Shown here piece after piece: positions 16,666-24,609 of a stretch of DNA of 35,445 bases (position 1 is its first letter; every line of letters begins with the position of its first letter). The stretch spans positions 1 through 35,445 of the forward strand of contig JAAHGL010000065.1 in NCBI GenBank assembly GCA_010692635.1. Direction: 5' to 3'. The position numbers and the translations under genes are program-made. This DNA comes from Symploca sp. SIO2C1 (GTDB lineage: Bacteria; Cyanobacteriota; Cyanobacteriia; Cyanobacteriales; Coleofasciculaceae). The notes under the pieces were generated by a model. The model saw only the letters and a list, made by a program, of their open reading frames with translations, had not been told where the DNA came from and searched no databases.

Positions 16666-16965
16666 TTAACACTTGCTAGCCAAGATGCGATCGAAACTCA
16701 GTTTTAACTCCGGAAAAGTGGTAGAGTCGATTACCATTTCTCCAGTCAAAACTGTCTCATCATAGCGTCCTTCGTTTAACTGACAAATTGTAATTTTGCT
16801 CTCCAAGGGATCGACAATCCAGTATTCAGGAATTTCTAAGACGCTGTATTCACTGTACTTAGCTCGATAGTCCGCTGATTGTGTCGATTCGCTTACCACT
16901 TCTACCACTAACAACGGTGGCGGTTTGTTAAGTTCAATGACCGCTTCTCTTTCCTGCCTCGGAGC
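16666..16965 (-). pseudogene. N-terminally truncated Uma2 (DUF820) gene
   Basis: The C-terminal half of an Uma2 protein is preserved: PPPLLVVEVVSEST, then DYRAKYSEYSVLEIPEYWIVDP and FPELKLSFDRILA. The upstream part, about 90 residues in intact relatives, is gone. The open frame upstream of the first family residue (VIELNKPP, about 16948) is translated from GGCAGGAGGCAG-type repeat and stops at a TGA within the STRR. This looks like a deletion between repeats. An ATG at 16914 gives an 82-codon ORF that lacks part of the nuclease fold. Confidence 0.8.
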
Positions 16966-17030
16966 CCTCTGCCTCCTGCCTTCTAACGCTCATTACTCAT
17001 TACTCATTACTCATTACTCATTACTCATTT
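16966..17030. repeat. STRR: CTGCCTC units and CATTACT x5-6
   Basis: CATTACT heptamers (about 16990-17029) include the last codons and stop of the ferredoxin gene (GAG TAA TGA on its strand). CTGCCTCC-type units (about 16964-16982) join the array to the truncated Uma2. Confidence 0.9.
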
Positions 17031-17356
17031 TTACCAGACTTAAAATAAAGAGATGATTTATATAAAACTTGTTCTTGATGAGTTTCCAGAGTGCAATCTG
17101 ATAAAGGATAAGCAACACAAGTAACTGTGTAGCCAGCAGTTATTTCCGACGGTTGCAGAAATTTTTGCTCACTTTGCTCCACCTCCCCACTAATGATTTT
17201 GGCAATACAGGCTGAACAGGTTCCTTCACGACAGCCAGCAGGTAAGCGTATGCCAGCTTCCTCTGCTATATCTAAAATGTATTCCTCATCGGGTACTTCG
17301 ATTGTGTGATCAAGATTGAGTGCCGAATTTACTAGTCGGACTTGATAAACTGCCAT
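17021..17356 (-). CDS. Plant-type [2Fe-2S] ferredoxin
   Basis: 111-residue cytosolic electron carrier. The cluster ligands are Cys42, Cys47, Cys50 and Cys80, in CREGTCSAC...TC spacing. EEYILDIAEEAGIRLPAGC is the usual lead-in. It differs from the main photosynthetic ferredoxin in having REGT instead of RAGA/RAGS before the second Cys and a basic C-terminal extension (QVLYKSSLYFKSGK), so it is probably a specialised isoform. A good GGAAGGAAG ribosome site precedes ATG 17356. The stop codon lies in the STRR that follows. Confidence 0.93.
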   Translation of the reverse strand: MAVYQVRLVNSALNLDHTIEVPDEEYILDIAEEAGIRLPAGCREGTCSACIAKIISGEVEQSEQKFLQPSEITAGYTVTCVAYPLSDCTLETHQEQVLYKSSLYFKSGKNE

Positions 17357-17532
17357 CTGTTACTTCCTTCCCATTGATATCTTTAATACTTAATAACCAA
17401 AAAAAGAACTATCAATTTCAGTACACCAAACCGTCCAATCTTATCACTGCTCCCTGCTCCGTGTTGCTTTGCTTCTCAAGAGCCCCTAGGAGCACTTCGC
17501 GCCCCCAATTGCAATTGAGAAACAATTCTCTT

Positions 17533-17585
17533 CCATTAGCTATTAGCCATTAGCTATTAGCCATTAGCCATTAGCCATTAGCTTT
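17533..17585. repeat. STRR ATTAGCC/ATTAGCT
   Basis: About seven heptamers. The first units on the coding strand encode the last residues (LMANG) and stop of lnt. Confidence 0.9.
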
Positions 17586-19354
17586 GAGCGTGTTTTTCGA
17601 TAGGCAACAACAAACCAACTAATTGCTGCTAATCCCAACAACATTAGTGTCAACCAATCTCCCCAACGCACATATAAAGTCTGTGTCTGCCGTCGATAAA
17701 TAGTATCTGCGTGAATCTCATAAGTATTAATCCCCGATAACCATTGGGTTCTACCGTGAGGGTCTACAATACCAGAGTAGCCAGTGTTGGTTGCACGTAC
17801 TGCCCACCTGTCAGTTTCTACTGCCCGCATTACATCCTGAGCATGGTGTTGAGCTGGCATAGTTTCACTGTAATGGGCATTATTAGACGCTGTCAGGATA
17901 AATTCCCCACCAGCTACAGCTTGACGCCGAAAATGGTAGGCGAAAGCTGACTCATAACAGATACCGACAATTGCCGAACCAAATGGCGTCTCAAAGATCT
18001 GATTTGGCTTACCGGCTACTTGGTGAGCATTAAGAGGCGAAAGTCTATCAATTAAATCTCCTAAAACCTGCTCAAAGGGAATATACTCTCCTAAGGGTAC
18101 TAACTTAACCTTGTCGAAGCGACTGATAGTTTCTCCAGTGCCAGTAACAGTAAACAGACTGTTGGTAAAACTACGTCCCTGTTTGCCGAATGCTCCTACC
18201 CAGGCAAGGACACCTTTATTTAAAATTGCTGAATAGAAGGGACTCCCATTCTTAACCTGCTCATCCCAGAGGAAGGGTAAAGCTGTCTCCGGAGTCAGCA
18301 CAGCCTCAACTCCTTCCTCTGCCAAGGTTTCGTAACCAGTAGTGTAGCCACTCAGAGCGCGACGCCAACCTTCTGAGTAAAGCTTCATTTCATTAGGGAT
18401 GTTACCCTGAATAATCCCCACTTGCAGTGCAGCAGTGCTTGGTTGAATTAGAGGGCGGCTGTAGAGTAAAAAACCAATCAAATGTAAAACAACTAATAGT
18501 CCTACTGCAATATTGAGAATTAGGAATTGGGAATTGGGAATTGGGAATTGGGAATTGGAAGCAAGGGAAGAAAGATTTTTATCCTCCTGCCTTCTGCCTT
18601 CTGCCTTCTGCCTTCTGCCTTCTACCTCCTGCCTCCTTTTATTGAAAGCTAATGCTATGCTTTGGGCTAGCAAACCATTAACTGCAACAATTGCTGCGGT
18701 GATGGTTGTAGGACCAGATAGTTGACCAAGGTGTAGAATTAGTAGGTTGTGGGGACTCTGGGTATAAGATAACGAAGTCCACCACAGAGGACCACTACTC
18801 CAAAGAGCTTCCAAGCCACACCATAAAGCTGTGCCAATCAAAATCTGAAGTAAGGTAGATAAAAGGCTGAATCTTCTGGTTTCTTTGCCTTTCAATGTCG
18901 CCTTCTGGAAAAACGCCATTCCTGCTGCCCAAATTGCTACCAGGAAAGCACCCCAAAGAGTAATGAAAGTCCAACAGAAAAAAGCGATCGCAATACTAGC
19001 AAGCCAGGGTACTCCCATCCAATCCATCGGGTGAATGCCAGTAATCCAAAACAGCGCTAATCCGTGGTAACCAATACCCCACACTAAACCGTACAAAGCA
19101 CATTGGCGAATATTTTTAGTTGAAGATTGGGAATTGGGAATCGGGAATCGGGAATTGGGAATTGGGAATTGGGAATTGATATTTTGGAAGATGATGAGAA
19201 ACCAGAGGGGAACTAGAGCAATCCATGCTAAGGGCCAAGCTTCTACCGGTGAAGGTGTAAAACCCATCAGAATGCCACCAATTAAAGGTAACAGTAAAAG
19301 AGGAGAAAAGGGGAAAGAGGAAAAGAAAGCACTTGTGACTTTAGTTTTTATCAT
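17564..19354 (-). CDS. lnt: Apolipoprotein N-acyltransferase with repeat-encoded insertions
   Basis: Inner-membrane enzyme that adds the third acyl chain to the N-terminal Cys of lipoproteins. Multiple membrane helices in the N-terminal half precede a periplasmic nitrilase domain (about 310-560). The catalytic residues are visible: Glu356 (LTPETALPF), Lys415/Lys417 (FDKVKLVPLGEYIPFE) and Cys466 (VGICYES). At 596 residues it is longer than the usual 500-530. The excess is two low-complexity segments, NSQFPIPNSRFPIPNS (about 59-79) and a VEGRRQKAEGRRQ plus NSQFPIPNSQF run (about 240-281). Both are translated STRRs in loops between helices. The active site is untouched, so the enzyme is probably functional. 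Confidence 0.95.
   Translation of the reverse strand: MIKTKVTSAFFSSFPFSPLLLLPLIGGILMGFTPSPVEAWPLAWIALVPLWFLIIFQNINSQFPIPNSRFPIPNSQSSTKNIRQCALYGLVWGIGYHGLALFWITGIHPMDWMGVPWLASIAIAFFCWTFITLWGAFLVAIWAAGMAFFQKATLKGKETRRFSLLSTLLQILIGTALWCGLEALWSSGPLWWTSLSYTQSPHNLLILHLGQLSGPTTITAAIVAVNGLLAQSIALAFNKRRQEVEGRRQKAEGRRQEDKNLSSLASNSQFPIPNSQFLILNIAVGLLVVLHLIGFLLYSRPLIQPSTAALQVGIIQGNIPNEMKLYSEGWRRALSGYTTGYETLAEEGVEAVLTPETALPFLWDEQVKNGSPFYSAILNKGVLAWVGAFGKQGRSFTNSLFTVTGTGETISRFDKVKLVPLGEYIPFEQVLGDLIDRLSPLNAHQVAGKPNQIFETPFGSAIVGICYESAFAYHFRRQAVAGGEFILTASNNAHYSETMPAQHHAQDVMRAVETDRWAVRATNTGYSGIVDPHGRTQWLSGINTYEIHADTIYRRQTQTLYVRWGDWLTLMLLGLAAISWFVVAYRKTRSKLMANG
18512..18640 (-). repeat. STRR insertion 2 in lnt (GAATTGG and CTTCTGC heptamers)
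   Basis: Plus strand reads GGGAATT/GAATTGG units (about 18520-18556), then TGCCTTC/TGCCTCC units (about 18585-18635). In the gene they encode EGRRQKA and NSQFPIP repeats. Confidence 0.9.
19118..19182 (-). repeat. STRR insertion 1 in lnt (GGGAATT heptamers)
   Basis: About seven GGGAATT/CGGGAAT units, keeping the frame open because 21 bp equals seven codons. Encodes SQFPIPNSRFPIPNS. Confidence 0.9.
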
Positions 19355-19676
19355 TGAATATGTAGCTAACTATTGGACTTTGGATAAAAAAGATAGATTT
19401 ACAGTAAGTTTGACGCAAATAAAAAAGGCAAGACAATGGCTCCTCTATCTCTGCAATAATCATTCGCTGAGAAACGCCTGACTCTTACAGAGTAGTGTGT
19501 TATGGTAAATTTATCTTTCTAGTAGCCCAGATAGGCAATTTTCCGACTTTCCGACTTTCCGACTTTTTAATCCTACTTTTCAGACTGACAAAGCTGGGTA
19601 AATAAATCAATCTATAAGTTGATAGCCGGTATGGCAACCATTTGAAAAATTTGCCATTTTAGAGGAGGTATGGCAA
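19355..19676. other. Divergent intergenic region with an 8-bp tandem repeat
   Basis: No gene is visible between lnt and the binding-protein gene. Three TTTCCGAC octamers occur at about 19542-19566. ATGGCAA occurs directly at 19631-19637 and 19670-19676 and inverted (TTGCCAT) at 19651-19657, within a longer direct repeat GGTATGGCAA. Confidence 0.6.
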
Positions 19677-19693
19677 TGATCATACTGTGATCA
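19677..19693. promoter_or_regulatory. Candidate operator TGATCA-N5-TGATCA
   Basis: Two 6-bp arms, each itself a palindrome, at 19677-19682 and 19688-19693. They lie about 80 bp upstream of the lipoprotein start and immediately next to an ATGGCAA element. The symmetry suits a dimeric regulator; none is known. Confidence 0.4.
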
Positions 19694-19773
19694 ATTACTG
19701 TAATTTCGTCAGCTAGAGAATAGTTGGAAACTTCTTGTTTAATTTTCTCACTGGCGGAAACACTATCGATGTC

Positions 19774-21069
19774 ATGATTCATTCCAATAAAATGATCTGC
19801 AAGAATTTAGTTATCCTTGCTTTGAGTCTGGCTTTAGGGACAATTACCGCTTGTAGGCAATCGAACAATGAAGCCAACAGTGAAGGAATTACTCAACGAA
19901 CAATTAAAATAGGGTCGGTACTTGCCTTAGAAGGTCAAGAAGAGGCCCTGGGAAATGGCATGAAGGCTGGCTTGGAAGCAGCACTGAACGGAGAGGTTGT
20001 ACAAGGTAAAAGAATTGAATTAATCTTCGAGAATGATTTTTATGATCCCCCAGTTTCAGAAGTAAGGACAAAAAAGTTAGTTGAGGATGGTGTCTTTTTA
20101 ATGATTGGTAATGTAGGAACCCCAACAGCTAAGAAGACATTGCCAATTTTATTAGAACATAAAATTCCTGCTGTAGGTTTTTTTACTGGAGCTGATTTGT
20201 TGCGATCGCCACCATACTCAGAAGTAGCTATCAATTACCGTGCCAGTTATGTACAGGAAATAGCTACTGTAGTTGAATGGGCTTTGGCTGCTGGTGTGCA
20301 GGTCAATCAAATCTGTGCCTATGTCCAAAATGATAGTTATGGTAGGGCAGGATTAGAAGGCTTGAAACAAGCTCTATTAGATGAGGGAGTAACGAAGGAA
20401 AAATTGACTCATTTTAATGAACGTGAATCCTCAGCAAATAGTGATTCTAATATCCAGTCTAATGACTTACGTCCAGTAGGTTTTTATACCCGTAATACTC
20501 CCGATGTAATTCAAGGTTATAACTCTTTGAAGCAATGGGAAGAAAAGACTGGAACAAGTTGCAAGTTAGTAGTTACGGCTGGTACTTACAGTAATATTGC
20601 ACGGTTTGCTAAACATGCTAAGGATTCAGGTGAAGATTGGGTTATTTCATCCCTCTCATTTACTGGTGCTGAACAATTGGAGCTTGACTTAGAAGAATAT
20701 GGAGTAACTGATAAAGTTATCATGACTCAAGTCGTACCCTTTTCAAAGGATAATTTGCCTATTGTCAAAGAATTTAAAAAATTGTGCAAGAATCCCCAAG
20801 ATAATTTATCCAAGAATTGTGGTTATGTTGCGTTAGAAGGGTATATCGTTGGTAAAATGCTTGTGGAAATCCTTAAGAAAATGCAAGTAGAAATCAATCG
20901 CGATAGTTTTATCAAACAGGTTTCTGATTCCAACTTTGATTTTGATGGAGTTACAATTGACTTTACTCAGAATAGCAAGCAAGCATCAGATTTTGTCGAA
21001 GTTACGTCTTTAAATGATGGTAAATTTACTCCTATCAAACAGAATAAATTTGCCGCTATGCTTAAATAA
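19774..21069 (+). CDS. Leucine/amide-type periplasmic binding lipoprotein (Peripla_BP_6)
   Basis: Extracytoplasmic ligand-binding protein of the type-1 PBP fold. ATG 19774 gives 431 residues; ATG 19792 is also possible, and the longer frame from TTG 19735 adds only 13 unlikely residues. A hydrophobic signal ends in the lipobox ITAC (Cys27 from 19774). The fold follows: IKIGSVLALEGQEEALGNGMKAGLEAAL, then GVFLMIGNVGTPTAKKTLPILLEHKIPAVG, and a C-terminal lobe. No permease or ATPase is nearby. It is followed by the pentapeptide-PBP fusion 49 bp downstream on the same strand, so the two probably form one transcript and may sense related ligands. Confidence 0.86.
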   Translation: MIHSNKMICKNLVILALSLALGTITACRQSNNEANSEGITQRTIKIGSVLALEGQEEALGNGMKAGLEAALNGEVVQGKRIELIFENDFYDPPVSEVRTKKLVEDGVFLMIGNVGTPTAKKTLPILLEHKIPAVGFFTGADLLRSPPYSEVAINYRASYVQEIATVVEWALAAGVQVNQICAYVQNDSYGRAGLEGLKQALLDEGVTKEKLTHFNERESSANSDSNIQSNDLRPVGFYTRNTPDVIQGYNSLKQWEEKTGTSCKLVVTAGTYSNIARFAKHAKDSGEDWVISSLSFTGAEQLELDLEEYGVTDKVIMTQVVPFSKDNLPIVKEFKKLCKNPQDNLSKNCGYVALEGYIVGKMLVEILKKMQVEINRDSFIKQVSDSNFDFDGVTIDFTQNSKQASDFVEVTSLNDGKFTPIKQNKFAAMLK

Positions 21070-21118
21070 TTACCGTTTAGTTATGCTTGATATCTAATTA
21101 AAATATAGAAAATCTTCT

Positions 21119-23188
21119 ATGAAAAAAGAAAAACAATCTTTATTGACGAATGATAAGCTACAAAAGCCAATTGTTATTGTCGATACCAAGGTTTCTGATT
21201 TTACTGACTGGCTCGAGAATATCTCACTAGTTAAACTAGCTGCTGTATTGGGAGAAACAGCCATATTATTTGCCGTTATTTCTTTTATACTAACCATACC
21301 CAGTAGGCGACTACAAAAGATTCAAGATGCTCGAAAAGTTCTACACGAAGAATCAAGCAATCAATATAGCGATGGGCGTATTACTGCACTCAAGTTGCTG
21401 AATAAATACTGCGTTGACAATCCAGGACTGCAAGCAAAAGAGGCGAATTTATCCAAGATCACAATTAAGAGTTGTAGACACTTTCCCGAAAATAAATTTT
21501 CCCCAAAACAATGGGCATCAATGTTTAGAGGACCTACACCAATGAAGCTGTCACATGCAAACTTGAAAAAGGCAGATTTATCAGGGGCTAATCTGGCAGG
21601 CATTAACCTCCAGGATAGTGATCTTAGTGGAGCGAATCTGAACGATGCTAACCTAAAGGGTGCAGATCTGACTAACGCTAATTTAACAGGGGCTAATTTA
21701 GCACGAGCTGACTTGGAAGGAGCCAAATTAATAGGAAGTAAACTGGATCAAAGTTTTCTTTATGGTGCTAAGCTGAATGGTGCAGATTTCTCCGGAGCTA
21801 GCTTGAAGGAAACTAAGGCCATGTGGGCTGACTTTCAGAATGCTAAATTTAATCATGCAAACCTACAATCAGCTAACTTCAATCGAACTCAATTACATGG
21901 GGCTGATTTTTATCAGGCTAATTTGCAAAAAGCTTCATTACGATTTGCTAATTTACGGACAAAGAATGAGGACTCAATCACTCAGTTAAATCAGCAACAG
22001 GAGAGATTACCTGATGTAAGAATTCCATTCATTACTAGTTCTCTAAGTATTAGTGGAAAAGGCTTTGATGCAATTCCTGATTGTGTCAATCCTAAGACTA
22101 TTTTAGTAGAAGCAGAATTAACAGGAGCTGATTTGCGGGGAGCGCAGTTTTGCTCAGTTTTTCAACTTAAACGAGCCAAGAATTGGGAGAAGGCAATAAC
22201 AGCACCAAACTGGAAGCAGCAAATTAAACAGTCACGACAACCTCGTTTACGTATTGCACTCCTGAAGCCAAAAAGTAACCCCAGTCTTTTTAATGCCTAT
22301 GAATTGGGTATGCGTCGAGCAGCCAACCGTCGTATTGAAATTTGGGGTGTTGATATCGGAGCTGGTATCGATAGTGAGGTAAGAAAGATTCGGGAATTGA
22401 TTAACAAAGATATTGATGCGATTATCTTAACACCAGCAAATTCTAAGAAGTTACGTCAGGCACTCGAGGAAGCTCGTGATGCTGGAGTAGCGATTATCAC
22501 TGTTGATTATTGCTTGGATGATGGGATTGCCAAAAACTTAGCAATTGCCTGTTACAACACGAATAGTTTAGAAATGGGTCGTGATTCAGGCAAGGAATTG
22601 AAACAATGGATTCAGAAGAATCGAGGTAAGCATCCCATTTTTGAAGATAATCAACAACAAACTATTCATATTGCCTTAGTTGATGGTGCCAGCCATGACG
22701 GTTACTATCCCTATCTTGAAGGATTTTTAAAATCTATTGATGAAATTAACAAGTCCAGTGATATTTCCTTGAAGATTGTTGATTCTGTTGGTGTTACCCA
22801 AGGAAATGACATCAATAAAGTTAAGGAGATGCTTCAAGAGAACGGTGAAATACAGATAATTTGGGGAGGCTCGAATTTAGCAACAGAGCTAGCAATTAAA
22901 GGGGTTGAAGACTTAGGATGGGAGAAAAAATTTGTAATTTTTGGGATTTTAGATTTATCAAGAGATAAAGGAAAAAAGTTAACTGATGGGAATAGTCCAT
23001 TGCAGTTAATTATTGATCAGGCTGGAATTAAAATTGGTAGGAAAGCTGTGAAAACAGCAGTTGAAGTCTTGAGGGGAGAGCGCTCTGGCGAAAAATATTA
23101 CAAAAAAGACGTTCCATATAACCCATTAACTCAAGATGATGAGGACAAAGTCCGTGAGTTACTCAACGGAGTCGATAGTTCTGACTAG
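21119..23188 (+). CDS. Membrane-anchored pentapeptide-repeat / periplasmic-binding-protein fusion
   Basis: 689 residues. Residues 1-37 are a polar N-terminus. Residues 38-60 form one membrane helix (LAAVLGETAILFAVISFILTI). A basic stretch (PSRRLQKIQDARK) follows. Pentapeptide repeats A(D/N)LxG span about 143-281, with a last set at 331-345. Residues about 376-680 are an RbsB/LacI-like type-1 binding domain: LRIALLKPKSNPSLFNAYELGMRRAANRR, IDAIILTPANSKKLRQALEEARDAGVAIITVD, and later IIDQAGIKIGRKAVKTAVEVLRGE. Positive charges after the helix predict the whole C-terminus in the cytoplasm, odd for this binding fold. Repressors such as LacI use the same fold inside the cell, so an intracellular sugar or metabolite sensor is possible. 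Function unknown. Confidence 0.85.
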   Translation: MKKEKQSLLTNDKLQKPIVIVDTKVSDFTDWLENISLVKLAAVLGETAILFAVISFILTIPSRRLQKIQDARKVLHEESSNQYSDGRITALKLLNKYCVDNPGLQAKEANLSKITIKSCRHFPENKFSPKQWASMFRGPTPMKLSHANLKKADLSGANLAGINLQDSDLSGANLNDANLKGADLTNANLTGANLARADLEGAKLIGSKLDQSFLYGAKLNGADFSGASLKETKAMWADFQNAKFNHANLQSANFNRTQLHGADFYQANLQKASLRFANLRTKNEDSITQLNQQQERLPDVRIPFITSSLSISGKGFDAIPDCVNPKTILVEAELTGADLRGAQFCSVFQLKRAKNWEKAITAPNWKQQIKQSRQPRLRIALLKPKSNPSLFNAYELGMRRAANRRIEIWGVDIGAGIDSEVRKIRELINKDIDAIILTPANSKKLRQALEEARDAGVAIITVDYCLDDGIAKNLAIACYNTNSLEMGRDSGKELKQWIQKNRGKHPIFEDNQQQTIHIALVDGASHDGYYPYLEGFLKSIDEINKSSDISLKIVDSVGVTQGNDINKVKEMLQENGEIQIIWGGSNLATELAIKGVEDLGWEKKFVIFGILDLSRDKGKKLTDGNSPLQLIIDQAGIKIGRKAVKTAVEVLRGERSGEKYYKKDVPYNPLTQDDEDKVRELLNGVDSSD

Positions 23189-23242
23189 TGCAGCGCAGCG
23201 GAAATAACCCACCACCGACAAAAGGTCAAAAAGCTTACGGTA

Positions 23243-23289
23243 CAAGCTTTCTTCCCTCCTGCCTTCTGCCTCCTGCCTTCTGCCTTCTT
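23243..23289. repeat. STRR CTGCCTT/CTGCCTC
   Basis: About five heptamers (CTTCTGC family) between the fusion gene and the next ORF. Confidence 0.85.
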
Positions 23290-23365
23290 GCACTAGTCTT
23301 TTAACTCGGAGACTCTTAAATTTTCTAGTTAAACATTAAAGATGCAAGGTTAGAATACTAGACTA

Positions 23366-23869
23366 ATGAAAATACTGTTTGTTCTTGCTACAGTACTGGT
23401 TATGCTCGGGATGCAACCATCAAACTCATCTTTACCTGTAGTTCGACTGCCTCTAGAACAAGTAAAAACTGACTATCAAACAGCCGAACTGCAATTTAAC
23501 AAAGTTCTACATACTCAGGAATCCTATGAAGTTAGAGTATTCCTGAATCAGCCTGATGCCAATGCTCAGACTCCGACTGAGGGCAATAACCATTATGCCG
23601 GTTCCTTGTTCTTCTACGGTCAGGGTCAATATATTGATGAACAAGGACAGAAATTCTCAAGCCGCGATCCTAGAGCTCAGGAGTTCGATCTTAGCCCTCG
23701 TGCCTCCAATACTTCTTCCTTTACGCTGTACCTTGATATTACTGATAGTCTGCATCAATTCCTGAACGATGCTGAAATCAGCGTATCATTGGTTGCGGTT
23801 GATGCTGAAGAAAATCAAATAACTAATCCCGATTTGGCATTTGATTCTATCTCTTTAGTTACAGAGTAG
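23366..23869 (+). CDS. Secreted small protein resembling the C-terminal domain of bacterial tyrosinases
   Basis: 167 residues with an N-terminal signal peptide (KILFVLATVLVMLGM, cleavage perhaps near residue 22). The mature part looks like a beta-sandwich: SYEVRVFLNQPDANAQTP, HYAGSLFFYGQG, TLYLDITDSLHQFL, and ISVSLVAVDAEENQITNPDL. The pattern of a short strand, then HYAGxxxFFG, then DITDxL is what I recall from the domain after the copper-binding core of some bacterial tyrosinases/polyphenol oxidases. No copper-binding histidine cluster is present, so it is not an oxidase by itself. The family match is from memory and moderate. Confidence 0.65.
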   Translation: MKILFVLATVLVMLGMQPSNSSLPVVRLPLEQVKTDYQTAELQFNKVLHTQESYEVRVFLNQPDANAQTPTEGNNHYAGSLFFYGQGQYIDEQGQKFSSRDPRAQEFDLSPRASNTSSFTLYLDITDSLHQFLNDAEISVSLVAVDAEENQITNPDLAFDSISLVTE

Positions 23870-23939
23870 TAAGCAAACAGTAATGAGCGCCCGACGGGCG
23901 GCGCACCACCCGCAATGAAGGGAAGAAACAAGCCAAACC

Positions 23940-24085
23940 CTCTTCCCTTCTGCCTTCTGCCTTCTGCCTTCTGCCTTCTGCCTTGTTTCTTAAAAGCCAT
24001 TAGCAATTAGCAATTAGCCATTAGCCAGAGTGTTTCTTAAAAGCAATTAGCAATTAGCAATTAGCAATTAGCCAGAGTGTTTCTT
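23940..24085. repeat. STRR block: CTTCTGC then duplicated GCAATTA arrays
   Basis: CTTCTGC heptamers (about 23946-23984) are followed by two copies of a composite unit: CAATTAG repeats ending in GCCAGAGTGTTTCTTAA (24000-24040 and 24046-24088). The duplicated composite shows block amplification. Upstream, CGCCC-GAC-GGGCG at 23887-23899 could fold as a small hairpin after the preceding gene. Confidence 0.85.
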
Positions 24086-24152
24086 AAGAGCTGTACCTCA
24101 TTAAGCTGCAAAGTGCTGTATGTGGAAACGTGGTTTCACTTTCTCAGGTTCA

Positions 24153-24542
24153 TCAACCCGAAACTGCCTGGACTACCTTGAGTGTATCAATGTATTGTAC
24201 AAACTTTACTACCTTGCCATTTCTCAAAGTCCAAACCGATGCAGTTGGTGCTTGCATACTTTTGCCAGTGGCTTTGTAAGTTCCACTGTCAAACCCTAGA
24301 GTAATAACTGAATCCCCAGCGTCAAGAAATTCATCTACATGAGCCTGGAAGTTGTCCCACTCAGCACCAATTTTCTGAAAAACGCCATTGACTATAGCTT
24401 CATGTCCAATGAAAGTGCCACCATAGGGGATCCCCTCTGATTCGATCCATTCCACATTAGGATCAAGCACATCAAGAATGCTGGGCATATCGCCCTGCTC
24501 AAATGCCTGATACAGTCCCTTGATAATTTCGATGTTGCTCAT
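24153..24542 (-). CDS. SnoaL-like NTF2-fold protein
   Basis: 129 residues with the cone-shaped NTF2/ketosteroid-isomerase fold: an N-terminal helix (EIIKGLYQAFEQGD), MPSILDVLDPNVEWIESEG, GGTFIGHEAI, and the closing sheet TASVWTLRNGKVVKFVQYIDT. Members bind small hydrophobic ligands or act as isomerases or hydrolases, and the pocket residues here do not point to one reaction. No signal peptide, so cytosolic. Its stop-to-start gap to the upstream kinase gene, on the same strand, is about 67 bp, so they might share a transcript. Confidence 0.85.
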   Translation of the reverse strand: MSNIEIIKGLYQAFEQGDMPSILDVLDPNVEWIESEGIPYGGTFIGHEAIVNGVFQKIGAEWDNFQAHVDEFLDAGDSVITLGFDSGTYKATGKSMQAPTASVWTLRNGKVVKFVQYIDTLKVVQAVSG

Positions 24543-24609
24543 GAATATATTTTAAACTTAACTGACTATTTGATGTTAGCTGCTCAACCCCAAAGGAAAA
24601 AGTTTACAT

